Source: Parapristionchus giblindavisi
Lineage: Eukaryota > Nematoda > Chromadorea > Rhabditida > Diplogasteridae
Assembly: GCA_943737045.1 (NCBI GenBank)
Contig: CALSFV010000313.1
Location: 248,001 to 312,000, forward strand
Direction: 5' to 3'
Length of the DNA: 64,000 nucleotides
The stretch's first letter is position 1, and every line of letters begins with the position of its first letter. The position numbers were made by a program, and so were the translations under genes. The notes beneath the pieces are model-generated. The model did no database searches. It was not told the origin of the DNA and worked only from the letters and a program-made list of their open reading frames with translations. Positions 49,901-61,596 of the stretch are shown one piece after another.

Positions 49901-52483
49901 GTTGTCACTAGATTCATTTAGGCTGAATGACTGCAAAATTTACCTTTTTTATTGTCTGACTACAGATCAAGACTTTTCTGTAGTCATTTCACTGCTCTTC
50001 TACGTTTGACTAATTTTACCCTTTGTTTTGTTGTCTGTCTACAAAATTGTCACTAATTGTTACCACATTTATTTATGACAACAATCTTTATACTTTCTGA
50101 TGTCTGACAACAAACTTCTCCGATAAAGTTGTCAATCTTTGTCACACACATGCAAAAAGTACAAGTTTGCCACAATTTATTGTTCAGAGAGTCCTATATC
50201 CCTTGTTTGACACCCAAGGCTAATTAGAAACTCTCCACTTTGGTAACACTCTCTCGCAGACGAAGAAAGCGAGAGAGCATTGCCAGAGCGAAGGGCTACA
50301 AATTCGCTCATGCTTTATTCCCTGCATAATTAACGTATTAGTCTTTATTCATTCTTTTTAAAATAATTTATTAATCAACCTGAATTATATAGAATCCAAT
50401 GCTTCTCTTGAACAAAAAATACGCGACGAGTCGAGAATATTCTCCTGAAAAAAAACTTTTTAAACTAAAAATTATAAAGAATTTTTGAACTACTTGTACG
50501 CTAACTGACTTCCGAAAATCAATAAACACATTTCCATATAATGCCCACAAGGACAGGCGACTCTCATTCTAACAAATATCTTATATTATATTTGTATATT
50601 CTAGATATGTCATTGCAGGCTACGCAGCGTTATCATTGAAGCATCTTTTCTTTTAACTTTTATTGTTTTCGAAAGCCAGTTGAGTGTTGGACCAGATTAT
50701 GTTGAGATGCCGTACAGTGTTATTCCAACACAGGGAGAGCGGTCATTCAAATTTACGGTGCACCTTTAACAGTCTGCGTGCTCTCTCTTTTTCGCTCCAC
50801 CCTTTTTTCTGCTGCACCATGAAACGATGCGTTCTGGCTTTCAAACTCGAGAAAACAATGCTCTTTTGTAATAAGAAAACTTTTACTCTCTTTTCATTTC
50901 TTTTCTTTTGAAAAATTTTCAAAGCCACAAAACTGATTTGTCATGGGATGATTTTTTGATGCACACAGGCGGTAATGGAACATGACATTATTTTTTATGA
51001 AAATTTAATTTAAGAAAATCAAATACGTTTCACATTCAGCCTAAAGCAGACAATAATTTCTATCCATAGTTTTTCGTTGAGTAACGTGATATAGTAAAAA
51101 AAAACTAAAGAGACGCCCCTAGCTAAACTCTCCGCTCTGGCAATATTCTCTAGCTTTCTTTGCCACGAGAGAGTATTCCCAATGCGGAGAGTAGAATTAG
51201 TTCGCGGTGTATCTTTTTAAAAAAGATGTAAATGTTGATCAGTTCATCTGTTCCAAAATTGGCAGAAAAATAGACCATACTCTCTTCCTTTAAAGGGAGC
51301 GTAACCTCACGCAATGGTCTCTTCAACGGTCTACACTCTCTTGTTGTTAGAGAACATAGAAATAGTGTGCGCAATGAAGAGGCCATAGAGTGAGGTAACG
51401 CTCCCTTTAAAGACATATGTACCCCGAGATAATTTTAATCTCCGCTCTGGCAATACTCTCTCGTAAACAAAGAAAGAGACAGAGCTCGGGCGTGCCTTTC
51501 TCGCCAATTTTTCGTTTCTTTTCTTTGAACATAACAAAGACTCCATTATTGGTTCCCCTTCTAATTTGTAGGCCTTCGATTCTGCAATCCTATCTCTCAT
51601 CCTTTTAGTTTCTCCCTCTCGATCACTGCGCACTCTCTCCACTCTCCCCTCCCTAACTATTCTCTCTCTGCCTTCTCTCTCAATTTTCCTCTCCAACTCA
51701 CCTCCCCCCTCTCTCTCTATCTCTCCCTCTCTATCTCTCCCTCTAAATCTATCCCTCTGTCTATCTCTCACTCTCTCAGCCCTCTCTCCCTCTCCCCTTT
51801 CTCTCCTCCCCTCTGACTCTCGGTCCAACATACATGTGTTAGGATACGCAACAGAGACAGCATCAACCTTGTAGAAGAGAAGAAGAAGAAGAAGAAGGCC
51901 AACTGTTAGAGACGACGTTGAGGATAATACCCTCTTCCTCTTCTTCTCTTCCTCTCTCCCTCTCTCTCTCCCTCTCCTTCTTCTTAATTTCTCTCTCTCT
52001 TTCCCCTTTTCCTCCTTCTCTCCCTCTATCTCCCTCTCCCTCTAGAAGCATTAATTCTTTCCTCTCCTCTCTGATATCTTATCTCACTCACAAACTGACA
52101 AATTGGTTTGAAACCCGCGTTGATTTAGGGAGAAACGTATGAAAAAACTTAGCAGGACTTATTTAAGGCTTAGTAATTATAATTCAGGGTAAACGAGAGA
52201 GAGAGGGCAGACAGTTGGACTAACGGAACCTTTTCATCTGCTTTAAAAAATTTGATGACCACTGCTCGCGTGCCGGTGGGTACTTTAGCGAAAATCTGCC
52301 TACTTATGCTTCCTTAGGCGACCTTAACTTAACGTAAGTCATAGTACTTACCCGAGCTTAGCTTCTCCGTCCTATTGCTGATCTTAACATCGACAAGAAC
52401 GAACTGTGGCAGCTCGAACTCGCCTTTGGTCACGGAATTGTTCGTTTTGAATTGATATGTGATATCATGGACGGAATAGCCAT
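43917..52483 (-). CDS. unc-49: UNC-49 GABA receptor, first C-terminal cassette (A position)
   Basis: Exons: 52,483-52,352, 50,444-50,380, 48,208-48,074, 47,474-47,426, 45,503-45,404, 45,096-45,023, 44,753-44,565, 44,241-44,189, 44,141-44,043 and 43,997-43,917 (TGA). Joined to the shared exons this gives 528 residues in frame. Segments: [12 protein letters not shown], loop-C region ending [11 protein letters not shown]1 [18 protein letters not shown], linker TPARIGLG, M2 [16 protein letters not shown]3 [16 protein letters not shown], a roughly 150-residue intracellular loop and M4 [18 protein letters not shown]. The PAR linker predicts chloride selectivity. Introns are far larger than in the other cassettes because they hold foldback elements, MITEs and CT-rich tracts. 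It is the cassette nearest the shared exons. Confidence 0.93.
45868..45934. repeat. CT-rich hexamer tract
   Basis: Imperfect TCTCCC/CCCTCT repeats in a cassette A intron. Confidence 0.9.
46221..46512. mobile_element. MITE built of CATTGCGGGCCCGCAATG palindromes
   Basis: Ends ATTAGAGTTGGC and GCCAACCCTAAT (11 of 12 bases pair), with GTGT repeated on both sides. Inside are six copies or variants of the 18-bp perfect palindrome CATTGCGGGCCCGCAATG (near 46,236, 46,283, 46,311, 46,424, 46,441 and 46,468), the central 90 bp being ordinary sequence. It lies in the unc-49 intron between the M3 and M2 exons of cassette A. Confidence 0.85.
46553..46668. mobile_element. Palindromic MITE, family 1
   Basis: TTTAAAGACC at the left, CATTTGAAACTCTGCGCTCTGG ... 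CCAGAGCGGAGAGTTTCAAATTAG arms, and a TTTATTTGTCTACGAGAGAG core. Confidence 0.8.
48391..50199. mobile_element. 1.8-kb foldback element in unc-49 intron
   Basis: Outer ends ATATAGGACTCTCTGAACAA and TTGTTCAGAGAGTCCTATAT pair exactly, and the arms run to a centre near 49,265 marked by GAGCCGTTATTTGGGG ... CAACGGCTC. The arms are studded with TTGTTGTCAGACAACAAA-type short palindromes (at least eight). Arm divergence is clearly greater than in the palindrome at 12.5-17.3 kb. It separates the two exons that encode M1 of cassette A. Confidence 0.9.
50210..50313. mobile_element. Palindromic MITE, family 1
   Basis: GGCTAATTAGAAACTCTCCACTT ... GCGAAGGGCTACAAATTCGC arms around CTCTCTCGCAGACGAAGAAAGCGAGAGAG; it directly abuts the foldback element. 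Confidence 0.65.
51113..51222. mobile_element. Palindromic MITE, family 1
   Basis: AGCTAAACTCTCCGCTCTGGCAA ... CAATGCGGAGAGTAGAATTAGTTCGCGG arms with a GCTTTCTTTGCCACGAGAG core. Confidence 0.7.
51289..51411. mobile_element. Palindromic MITE, family 2
   Basis: TTTAAAGGGAGCGTAACCTC ... GAGGTAACGCTCCCTTTAAA; nearly perfect terminal arms. Second member of the family at 1,670-1,791. Confidence 0.85.
51604..52046. repeat. CT-rich tracts in unc-49 intron
   Basis: Two imperfect CTCTCC/CCCTCT tracts (51,604-51,832 and 51,930-52,046) separated by a GAAGAA run. Long open frames across them are low-complexity artefacts. Confidence 0.9.
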
Positions 52484-53425
52484 CTATAATGGGCTCACTT
52501 CACGATCCGTGGTGTGAGGATTACGGTAGGCAAGCGATAGTGTGCACTGGTCACTGGTGCGAATTGCCAATCAAGTAACAAACACGAACACGATGTGTTA
52601 GAATATGAAGAAGTGGTTAGAGTCAAGCATGCCATGCGCGTGGTATGTCTGTGTGTATACTGTATGGTGTGTGGTTTGTGATGCACTTTATTACGGTAGC
52701 CGAGGTTAGGGAATTGTGTGTGTGAGGTACACCACCCGGGTGAGGATACGGTGGCCGAGCTTTGCTGAATGCGAGCATGCAAGTCACGACAGGCGTACGA
52801 CAGCCAAAGAGAAGACGAAGAGAGTGAGAGAAATGCATTATGGTGTAGCAGTAAGAGCAAGGTTACTGTAATCAAATCATCGATAAATCGATAAATATTA
52901 ATCGATATTAAGATACGCTCACCTGCTCGTTCTCACCTGACATTAATCCTGTACATGTCCTCCTTCCAATAATCGAAGATATCAATCAATAAACGGGTAC
53001 AAAGGAACGAGGATTACAATCTAATACGAGTGGGGTATACGGTAGTTGTACGGTGGGTCACAGAGATGATACACGAAGAAAAGAGTCGGGTCGGGGTCTT
53101 GTTTATGCATCTGGTGTCTCATTTTCTTAATTTGAACGCGCGAAAAGGATTAGAAGAGCTAAGGGAGGAAGAAGAAGAAGAAAGACAACAATCAATCAAT
53201 AATCACGATTCATTGATTATCTAGTACAGAACAATCGATTGATCTACCAATCAATCGATAATTGTTCTTCCTGACAAAAGAGAGAGTGTCGCCTAATGCG
53301 AGTCACTCACAAAATAGTATTACGGTATACGCGCTAATACACGGCGTCTACGGAATTTGTTCCCGATCGATATATCGATTGATTGATATATCGATCGATA
53401 ATTCGGATCGGGAAATTCGACTTAC

Positions 53426-56400
53426 AGCTTTCGATCTCGAGCTTGCACCGCTGTGAGTCCATGGGGAAGAGCTGCAATGTGGAAATATGTATTTAAACGT
53501 TCCGAGAGTCGCTCAAATTCCGCCTACCTGTAGCTTCATCGGACATGTAGCCGTGACCGTCAACCTGGAATGAAAAATAAATATGAAGGTCCCTTGATTC
53601 GAGTTATCTATATGGGAGTGAATCGTCTTTTTCTCCTTCTTCCTAATGCTCTAATACCCGCCGAACTATCTATCTCAGTCTAGTGGAAGGAACCCATCCC
53701 TCTCCCTCTCCCTTCCCCTCCCTCTCCCTCTCTCTCCCTCTCCCTTTCAATCTCCCTCTCACTCTCCCTCTCCCTCTCTCTCCCTCTCCCTTTCAATCTC
53801 CCTCTCCCTCTCCCTCTCCATTTCTCCCTCTCCCTCTCCATCTCTCCCTCTCCCTCTCCATTTCTCCCTCTCCCTCTCCATCTCTCCCTCTCCCTCTCCA
53901 TTTCTCCCTCTCCCTCTCCATCTCTCCCTCTCCCTCTCCCTCTCCCTCTCCCTCTCCCTCTCCCTCTCCCATACTTCATGAATGTAAGAAAGATAGAGGG
54001 AGAGGACTGAATTGGAAGTGACGCTACTTCCACCACACAGTAATCCCCCATATATTCTACGGTCCACTGGAGCGACTTACTCCTCTCCCTCTCCTTCACT
54101 CTCCCTCACCCTCTTACTCCCTCTCTCTCTCTCTCCCTCTCTCTCCCTCTCCCTCTCTCTCCCTCTCTCTCTCCTCTAAACGTTTCCTAGTCCATTTCAA
54201 CCGTTGGTTTACGGTATCTTCAGGTATATCGATCTGCTTCAAGGAGCTGTCCCAGACTACCTATGCTATCACTCAGAATCAATTCAATAAAGTTCATTGT
54301 ATTGTATTGTATGGAAGAGACGTAGATATAGACTTCAAACAACATAGTTGCGTAACAGCAAAGTTAAACTGGAAAATGCACATTTTAGTATACTTTTGGA
54401 CTGTACTGTAGCCCTTAGCGCCAATCAAGGTTTTCGTTTCGAGAGCCCAGACAGATTCTCCGCCCCCTTCCACTTCAAGACAATGCTAAATCCAGTCGTA
54501 TGTTTCATGACTAATCGTGTATCCCACGGTAATCACAGAGACGCATCCACTCAAATTTCAGAAGTACACCCACTCTCCTCGTTTTGCATGCTCTCTCGTC
54601 TACTGTCTAACTGTCTGCCGCTCTCTCCGTCCACCCACTCTCCCTCTCTCTCTCTCTCTCTCCCGGGGACACTTTGGAGTAACGAACGAATGTCTAAATC
54701 AGATTAGACGCTCTTGTAGAGGAGAATAGAGATTGGGATTTTGGGAGTGGTCCGGAATTGGATTATGATCCGTTCAAAAGTCAAGAAACGAACAAAATAT
54801 CTTTTACTTTGGTTCTGTTTGTGTCGGAAAATGGGGCGTCGTAAGGTTGGGCTAACCCAAGAGAAAGTGGTTAAGCTCTGGGATGTGGTCAACCCATGAT
54901 TAGAAATTGGTTAACCTCTGGGAAGTGTAAACCGTTCCGTCTCCATCAATTCTCAAGAATGAATTGTGCGTGGTGGCAACGTGGAAGAAACTCTTCTTCT
55001 CATTGGGAAAGAACGTATCCGGCTTCCACAGTTTGTCCAGATAATCCACACCGACCTGAATTTAATTATTATATTATTTATTGTATTAAAGTTTATTTAT
55101 TAAATTATTATTTATAAGAATGTACAGTAATAAGGGTTGCATATATCGGGCGCACAAAGAGATAATTTGAAACTCCCCGCTCTGATCACACTATCTCACT
55201 TTATTTGTCTGCGAGAGAGTGTCACCAGAGTCAAGTGTCCCTTCAAAGGGTACAATGCAAAGTTGATCCTATGCTCTCACCGCACTCTCTCACTTAATTC
55301 CAATGCGAGAGAGTTGCCACCAGAACGGAGAATTTAGAATTATCGATTTGCTGATCAAGAATTATCGATTGATTTTTCATCTAACAATAACAGTAAATAG
55401 TGAAATCTCGACTAACCGTCAACGATTCAATCTTATTCTCCAATCCGAGATCGAGTTTTCCAAATGCCAATCGTGGATCTTGCCAGGTCTGTCGCATGTA
55501 GAAGTCAAGTGTGAAGTCCTGTAAAGTAATTCATCTCATGTAGTATTTAGGTATTAATCATATATCAGTAAAGACCCCTATTACGGCATTCCAAATTTAA
55601 TGACAACACTGCTTAACTAGTCTTGATAAAGAGTCTTTTAATAATACTTATAACAATAATAATGATAACCAATGTTTTATCATAGAATACCATGTGGTAT
55701 ACAAAAAAGAAGTGCGAAAACTCCGCCACACCATCTGCACTACAGAGCTTGTACAATATAGTTATAGTGCTACTTTTCAGCTTTAGTTTCATTTTATATT
55801 TTTTCTGTATAAACACGCAATGCTCTCTCGTGGACAAAGAAATCATTGGTTCATGGTGTGGCTTTAACGTCAATTGTATTAAAGTCATTTTGTTGTGAAC
55901 ACTTTTCACATGCTTTGTGTTCGACTTATTCACTCCATCTTTGGACGAAAAAGAAGAAGAAGAAGAATAGTCTGTTTAAGTCACTACATCTCTCTTCCCC
56001 TTCTATCCCTCTTCCTTTCCCCTTATTCCTCCCTCTCCTTTTCTCTCTCCACTCTCCTCTCCCCTTCCTCTCTCTCCTCTTCCTCTCCTCTCTCTCCCTC
56101 TTCATCTTTCTCTCCTCCCTCTCCCAGTCTTCTCTCTCTCCCAAAGTATTCTTTTCTCCGTTTACAGCACATCATCCTTCGTCACTCAACACCATTTCTT
56201 CCCGAGGAACAAGATCCCCCCTTCTACCTCTCCCTCTCCCTCTCCCTCTAGAATCTCCTCTTCCCCTCACCACAGGGGAATTCCACTCAACACCTTATCT
56301 ACACTTCTTCTACACAGACATCCTCGGACTTTTCGGCAGATCTAATTAGCATACACTATTGTGCCTCCCTCTCCTTTTTCTCCCTCTCCCTCTCTCCCCT

Positions 56401-58620
56401 CCCTCTCTCCCTCTCCCTCTCCCTCCTCTTCCTCCTCCCTCTTCCTATCACTCATCCGACTCCATTCTTCTTCCTCATTCAAAGATCCCCAAAAAGAACA
56501 TGCGGCAGTGGGTGTAGTGATGGGATGGAGAGAGAATATGAAAGAGTATCTCTGGGTTCCTCTCTATCTCTCCCTCCCTCTCTCTCCCTCTCCCTCTCCC
56601 TCCCTCTCTCTCTCTCTCTCTCCCTCTCTCTCTCTCCCTCTCCCTCTCTCTCTCTCAATCTCTCTCTCTCTCTCTCTCTCTATCTCTGTCTATCTGTTCC
56701 CGGAGGATTGATGTGTCAGGAGGGAGAGATGAGGAAGAGGGAGAGATATGAAATGACCACAGCTCCTCTCTTCGACGAGTCCATTCAACAAGTAGTGGAT
56801 GATGATGAGAGTTTGATAAGGAGGAAGAAGTAGCGGGAATGAACAACTGCGCGGGCACTAGGAATAAGAGCCGATGAATAATAACCGACCATTTGCATAC
56901 GAGAGACAAGTGATAATGAATAAACAAAGTATGCGAATGGTAATCATCCGGTTATTATAAATCGGTTCTCATTCGACCTAGTGCCACTGCGCGGATTCAT
57001 CAGGTTAGAGAGAGATGAGAGAGCACGCGAAAGGAGAGAGTACAGACAACGCGCATCCCATACGTTCAATCCAACAGTCCCTACAGTGTCGATGTTCACT
57101 AATTTTGCAGAGAACGACGAAATAATGATAGGGAGAGACCGTGATCATACAAGTGGACAATAGAACTTTCGTACAATACAATAAGATCGTGAAAAGTCAC
57201 TTTGCGATAGGAAAGACTAATTGAGAAGTACCGTACCATGTCAACTTCGGAGACTGCCGATATGGACGATACGTGAATGGTGATGCCGACATCAACCGGT
57301 TGACCACCGTATCTGAAAGATATCGATTAATTGAGTATATAAAATAGTTATTTATTAAATATTTTAGTTGATTGATTGACTAAAGATATTATTGATCGAT
57401 TACAACAACGCTGAATTCAGTATCGTTTCACAGAATTGCAAACTTTCTCGTCGCATTTCCGACTGGACACTTTTTTGTCTTTCTTACTTCAACCTCACAT
57501 GTAAATATGCATTATACCAGGTTTAACACGTTTAAAACACGTTCGACGCGTCTAGCACACTCAGATACTCTAGAATAATGAAAGAATTGTATTGATTTCT
57601 AAATTACAATCATCCCTCTTCATCCTCTTTCTCTTCTCAGTCATCTGATAGTCCCCCTCCATGGATCGCCTTTCTACTTCTCATATTATACACAATATAA
57701 TAGTCAGTACTCCCTGACTCCGCCCACTTATCGATTGATTGACTCAATCGATAGAAATAGACTCTACTCATTGAGCTCATCCCCCCTCTACTCTCTCCCT
57801 CTCTTCCTGATCTCTTCCCTCTTGTGTTGTCAAACAACACTGAACAGAGGCCTGGGGCGCTTTAAACAGCTCAGAGAGATAGGAGGAAGAGGGAGAGTGG
57901 GGAGGGGAGAGGGAGAGAGTCGGGAAGTCAGAGGGAGAGAGAGAGAGTAAGAAAGGGAGAGAGAGAGGAAGAGACGAGAGGTTAAATGGATCGCTTCTGG
58001 GTCCCTCTCTCTCAATCTCATGACCGGAAGTGCCCAACATAGCGAATCATGCGGAAGTGTACGGTGGGTCTCGAGAGTACGGTAGGTCGACTGGGACAGA
58101 TGATGGGTCATGTTAACGATCACCAACTCTTCCACTGTCGCTGATCAATCAATCAAAGTTGCACAAGAGACCCAACTTGCAAAAAATCACGTAGTCTTAT
58201 CGATTAGTTGGTGAATTAAATTAGTCAATAAATCAATCGATAAATCATTTAAGCAATCAAGAAATCAATCATATCGCCAACCTCGGTCGTAATCGCTTAT
58301 CATAAGTCGTCTTGTTCGTTAGTCTATCCAAGACTTCCGAGAGGATATTCGTATTGATTGATATGGGAGGACTGAGACTGTAATACAGATTTTATTGATT
58401 ACTATTTCTGAAATTTAAGGACTAGAGTAAGTTTGGATGCTAAGGAGCATGTGGCTTAATGAACTTAAGCTAAGTTAATTTAAGTTAAGGCTAACGAAGG
58501 TACTTACTCATCATCGTCTGCCCTAATGCAGCAACCGCTCAGGAGGAGGAGAAAGATACCGATTGAGTAGATGAGGCCTATGGGAGGCCCAGTGAATGGG
58601 GCCAATGAGAGATAAATCAT
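53426..58620 (-). CDS. unc-49: UNC-49 GABA receptor, shared N-terminal exons
   Basis: Exons: 58,620-58,508, 58,377-58,282, 57,312-57,237, 55,518-55,417, 55,055-54,916, 53,564-53,528 and 53,471-53,426 (610 nt, ending after one base of a Tyr codon). They encode a signal peptide (MIYLSLAPF... with the hydrophobic core IGIFLLLLSGCC), LTNKTTYDKRLRPRYGGQPV, the complementary-face strand DFTLDFYMRQTWQDPRLAF, the binding-loop A block DYLDKLWKPDTFFPNEK and the Cys-loop CPMKLQLFPMDSQRC with 13 residues between cysteines. The start is the first ATG in frame before the signal sequence; a TTTGCAG just upstream (about 58,641) could be a trans-splice acceptor. No transmembrane segment is present, so these exons need one of the three downstream cassettes. 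In C. elegans the receptor is the body-muscle inhibitory GABA-gated chloride channel. Confidence 0.95.
53690..53972. repeat. CT-rich minisatellite
   Basis: CCCTCT tract with an ordered longer period in which CTCTCCATTTCTCCCTCTCC alternates with a CTCTCCATCTCTCC variant. It lies in the unc-49 intron between shared exons 6 and 5. Confidence 0.9.
54075..54178. repeat. CT-rich tract
   Basis: Short imperfect CTCTCC and CTCTCT runs in the same intron as the 53.7-kb minisatellite. Confidence 0.85.
55140..55345. mobile_element. Two adjoining diverged family 1 MITE pieces
   Basis: AAGAGATAATTTGAAACTCCCCGCTCTG opens the first; a second GCGAGAGAGTTGCCACCAGAACGGAGAATT arm closes the second. Located between shared exons 5 and 4. 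Confidence 0.5.
55983..56702. repeat. CT-rich tracts in unc-49 intron
   Basis: CCTCTCTCC-type repeats at 55,983-56,258 and 56,362-56,702 separated by about 100 bp of ordinary sequence. The polypyrimidine strand is the plus strand, so the unc-49 transcript is purine-rich here. Confidence 0.9.
57880..57982. repeat. GA-rich tract
   Basis: GGGAGAG/GAGAGA runs, opposite in strand bias to the neighbouring CT tracts, in the intron between shared exons 3 and 2. Confidence 0.85.
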
Positions 58621-60000
58621 CCCAGGCCTATCTCCATTCTGCAAAGATCAAAGATCAAAAGTTTGCAGTATAAATGCATGCAAACACGACAAAAATTAAG
58701 TAAGACCATGGGGATATTGATAATGTGAAAATGACACGGATGAGGGATCATGAAGGATGGAGAGAGTAACAGAGAAAAGACGGAGGGAGAGATAGTGCAC
58801 TAAACAGAGAGGGTGGCAGAGAAAGAAAGGAGGGAGATAGTACATTAAAAGGAGACAGTGCAGAGAAAAGAGGGAGTGAGAGATAGTACACTAAACGGAG
58901 AGAGCGCAGAGAGAGAAACACGATAGACCGATTTGCCACTGGCGACGAACATCCTTCACAAGAAAACATCTATTTTACCCGATACAAGTCCTAGTTAAAG
59001 AAGAAGACAGAAGAAGTTTTTCATAATTGAGATATACCAAGAAAGAGCCAAGAAAGAGTTTTTTTAAATAAAAAGCTAGTCGAATAAGAAGATCAGTAAA
59101 ACTCATGAAAATTTGTCGTGATCAGACAAAAATCTGATATATTTAGCCTGATTCAATGGAAAGTGCGATACTGCTTGCTGTAGTGTAGTCATACTGTTTT
59201 CTTGAAAATCAGTGAAAGGGTCAATTGAGTCGAGACAAAGTGTCAGCCATGCAAATTTACTTTGTCACGTCTCTTTTGATGGAAGGGAGGACGAAAGTGC
59301 TAAAAGCGGACGTGTTTGTAGGCATTTCTACAGTATCCTAAGGGTATGGCAGTACGGTTTTGGATGTGGAACCATTCTCCGGATTCCGGATTTCTTGTTT
59401 AATTAAATAAAGGAGTACAGTTGATTGATTGAGTGCTTGATTAATAGAGAGAGAGAGAGAGAGAGAGAGTAAGTCAAATGGATAGAGCGGTAGAGAAACA
59501 GAGAAGGTAGAGATAGAGTGATTGGAGAGTAGAGATAATTGTAAGGGCGAATTTACAAAGGATAGAGCACGGTGTTTCGAGAGTGTGACAGAGAAAGAGT
59601 TAGAGCGAAAAAAAGAGAGCGTGCGCCAAAGTGAGAGAGCGCGGACGGTTATCGTGCACTATACCGTAATTTTTGTTGGCTTTTTGCCACGTTTTCCATG
59701 GACACTCTCCCTGTATTTTTTTCTGAATACAACGAAGAATTGAGAGATCTCATGGTGAATCATATTCTGACAATGCTCTCTCGCTTTCTTTGGCTATTAG
59801 AGAACCGAACTATAGAAAGAGAGGAAGTATGTTATTCAAAAGGGCAAATGATCAATAAGTAGTGAAAAAATCAATAAATAAAAAATCAATGAATAAGCAA
59901 AATAAAAATAATAAAGATGCATATACAAATGGACTTCCATTTGTCTCAAGAGATTTCGCACGCTTAGAGCAGAGAAAGTGAGAGAGTGAAGAAATTATGG
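58621..60000. other. Upstream region of unc-49, no gene seen
   Basis: Candidate 5' flank and promoter of unc-49. It contains a short ATCAAAGATCAAA array (58,640-58,658), repeated GGAGGGAGAGATAGTGCACTAAAC units (58,775-58,915), a (GA)n run (59,447-59,470) and a degenerate family 1 MITE (about 59,745-59,835). I found no second coding region and no identifiable core promoter. Confidence 0.4.
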
Positions 60001-60005
60001 GCGGG

Positions 60006-60436
60006 GTCTCCCTCTCCCTCTAGACCCATTTTACTCTCCCTCTACCTCTTCCTCTCTCTCAACCCTCTACTTCTCCTCTCCACTTCTACCACTTCTCAAT
60101 AAGAGAGATGCCCTTCTTTAACATCCAGATTTGTGGTGAGGGTGTACGGTAGATCAAATACAAACATAATCGAAATGGATGTCAAAGATTTTTTGAGGAA
60201 AAAAGTATCAGGGAAAATGGGTGGTCGACCTCTCGAAAAGAAAATAAGTGAGAAAAGAGATATAGGAAGATAGACGGGAAATCTAATGAACTCCCTCTCC
60301 ATCACTCCATCCTCTCCCTCTCCATCTCTCTTCCTCTCTCTCTTCCTCTATCTCCCTCTCTCTCTCCCTCTTCCTTCCCCTCTCTCTCCCTAATCCTCGC
60401 TCTCTCTCTCCCTCTCCCTCTCCCTCTCCCTCTCAG
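60006..60436. repeat. CT-rich tracts
   Basis: CTCTCC runs at 60,008-60,080 and 60,290-60,435 flanking ordinary sequence. Confidence 0.85.
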
Positions 60437-60748
60437 TCCATCTACTCTATCGAAAAGTGTATTAGGAAGATGCATCGTATTCGTTTCTAGACGAAGAGGA
60501 ACACGGATAAAGTGAGGAGAAGAACAAAAACAGATCAAACAACCAATGATATAAATATAAATAAATCTGAAATTTGCCGAGATTTTAAGGTAAATTTTGA
60601 ACTTTTCGTGTTTAAAATCAAAAATTTTATTATTCTCAAAAATTCTGTTCGTTTCTTTTCGTAACTTTTTAATAGAACAGAAGAGGATTGAAAGTGTTAC
60701 GTTTCATGTTATGATTAAAGTCGTTAAAAATAAAAATAAAGTGCTCAT

Positions 60749-61163
60749 TTATGGCGCACTAAAAAATAGTGGAAAATGGAGAATGGCGACTTTACGGGGT
60801 CTAAAAAAGTACACTGGAAAACCGAAAATGGAAACTCGAAATTTGAATTCGCGGGCGCGAAAAAAGGTGCGGGAATTCAAATTCTGGCTTTCCAACTGCG
60901 GTTTTCTGCGGTTTAACAAGGATGTTAAGTAGGAATTTAAGTTCCTACGCTTCAGAAAGGTCGATAAATGAAATTTCAGCTTTATTTAAGTTTTATAACC
61001 GCAGAAAATAGCAGTTAGAAAATCAGAATTTGAATTTCCGCGCCTTATTCGCGCCCGCGAATTCAAATTTCGAGTTTCCATTTTCGGTTTTCCAGTGTAC
61101 TTTTTTAGACCCCGGAAAGTCGCCATTTTCCGTTTTCCACTATTTTTTAGTGCGCCATAAATC
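60749..61163. mobile_element. 415-bp inverted-repeat MITE
   Basis: TTTATGGCGCACTAAAAAAT at the left pairs with ATTTTTTAGTGCGCCATAAA at the right; arms extend about 150 bp (TACACTGGAAAACCGAAAAT and complement) to a short centre. Confidence 0.9.
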
Positions 61164-61596
61164 TTGAAAAAGCAAAGATTCAAAAATATTTCGAAAGTAA
61201 AAATTGACTCAAATATTTACTTCGCGGCGATTTACCAGGTTCAGCATTGCATGCCGAGACCGTATTGTGATTGATGTTATATTTAAATAAATAAATTAGT
61301 GACGCGGATGCTTTATAACAATTCTGTACGACAAACGATTGAGATTAGACAAATAGTGTTGGATATGAAGAAAGTTCAAAGATCAATAGACTTTATGGTG
61401 CCAGAAGACTAAATAGAGTTTGAGAATCAATGAACAAACTAGAAAAAAAGGAAAAATCGGACTTTGATTCATCGACTTGCTAATGGACCTTTTACTATTC
61501 ACAAAATGTTTCCAATTTTGAAGTACGTCACTCTCTTCATTGTTCAATGGGAAACACTCCCGAGATGGGCAAATTGGAAAATCTACTTGGAAGAAA

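Noticed and set aside
52925..52975. Possible extra unc-49 exon on the minus strand (frame FDYWKEDMYRINV)
   Set aside because: The shared exon 7 joins cassette A in the correct phase without it, and inserting it would break the frame.
53680..54099. Long Arg/Glu-rich and Ser/Pro-rich frames in CT tracts (also 51.3-51.8, 55.9-56.7 and 57.8-58.1 kb)
   Set aside because: Low-complexity repeat translations within unc-49 introns, with no splice or start context.
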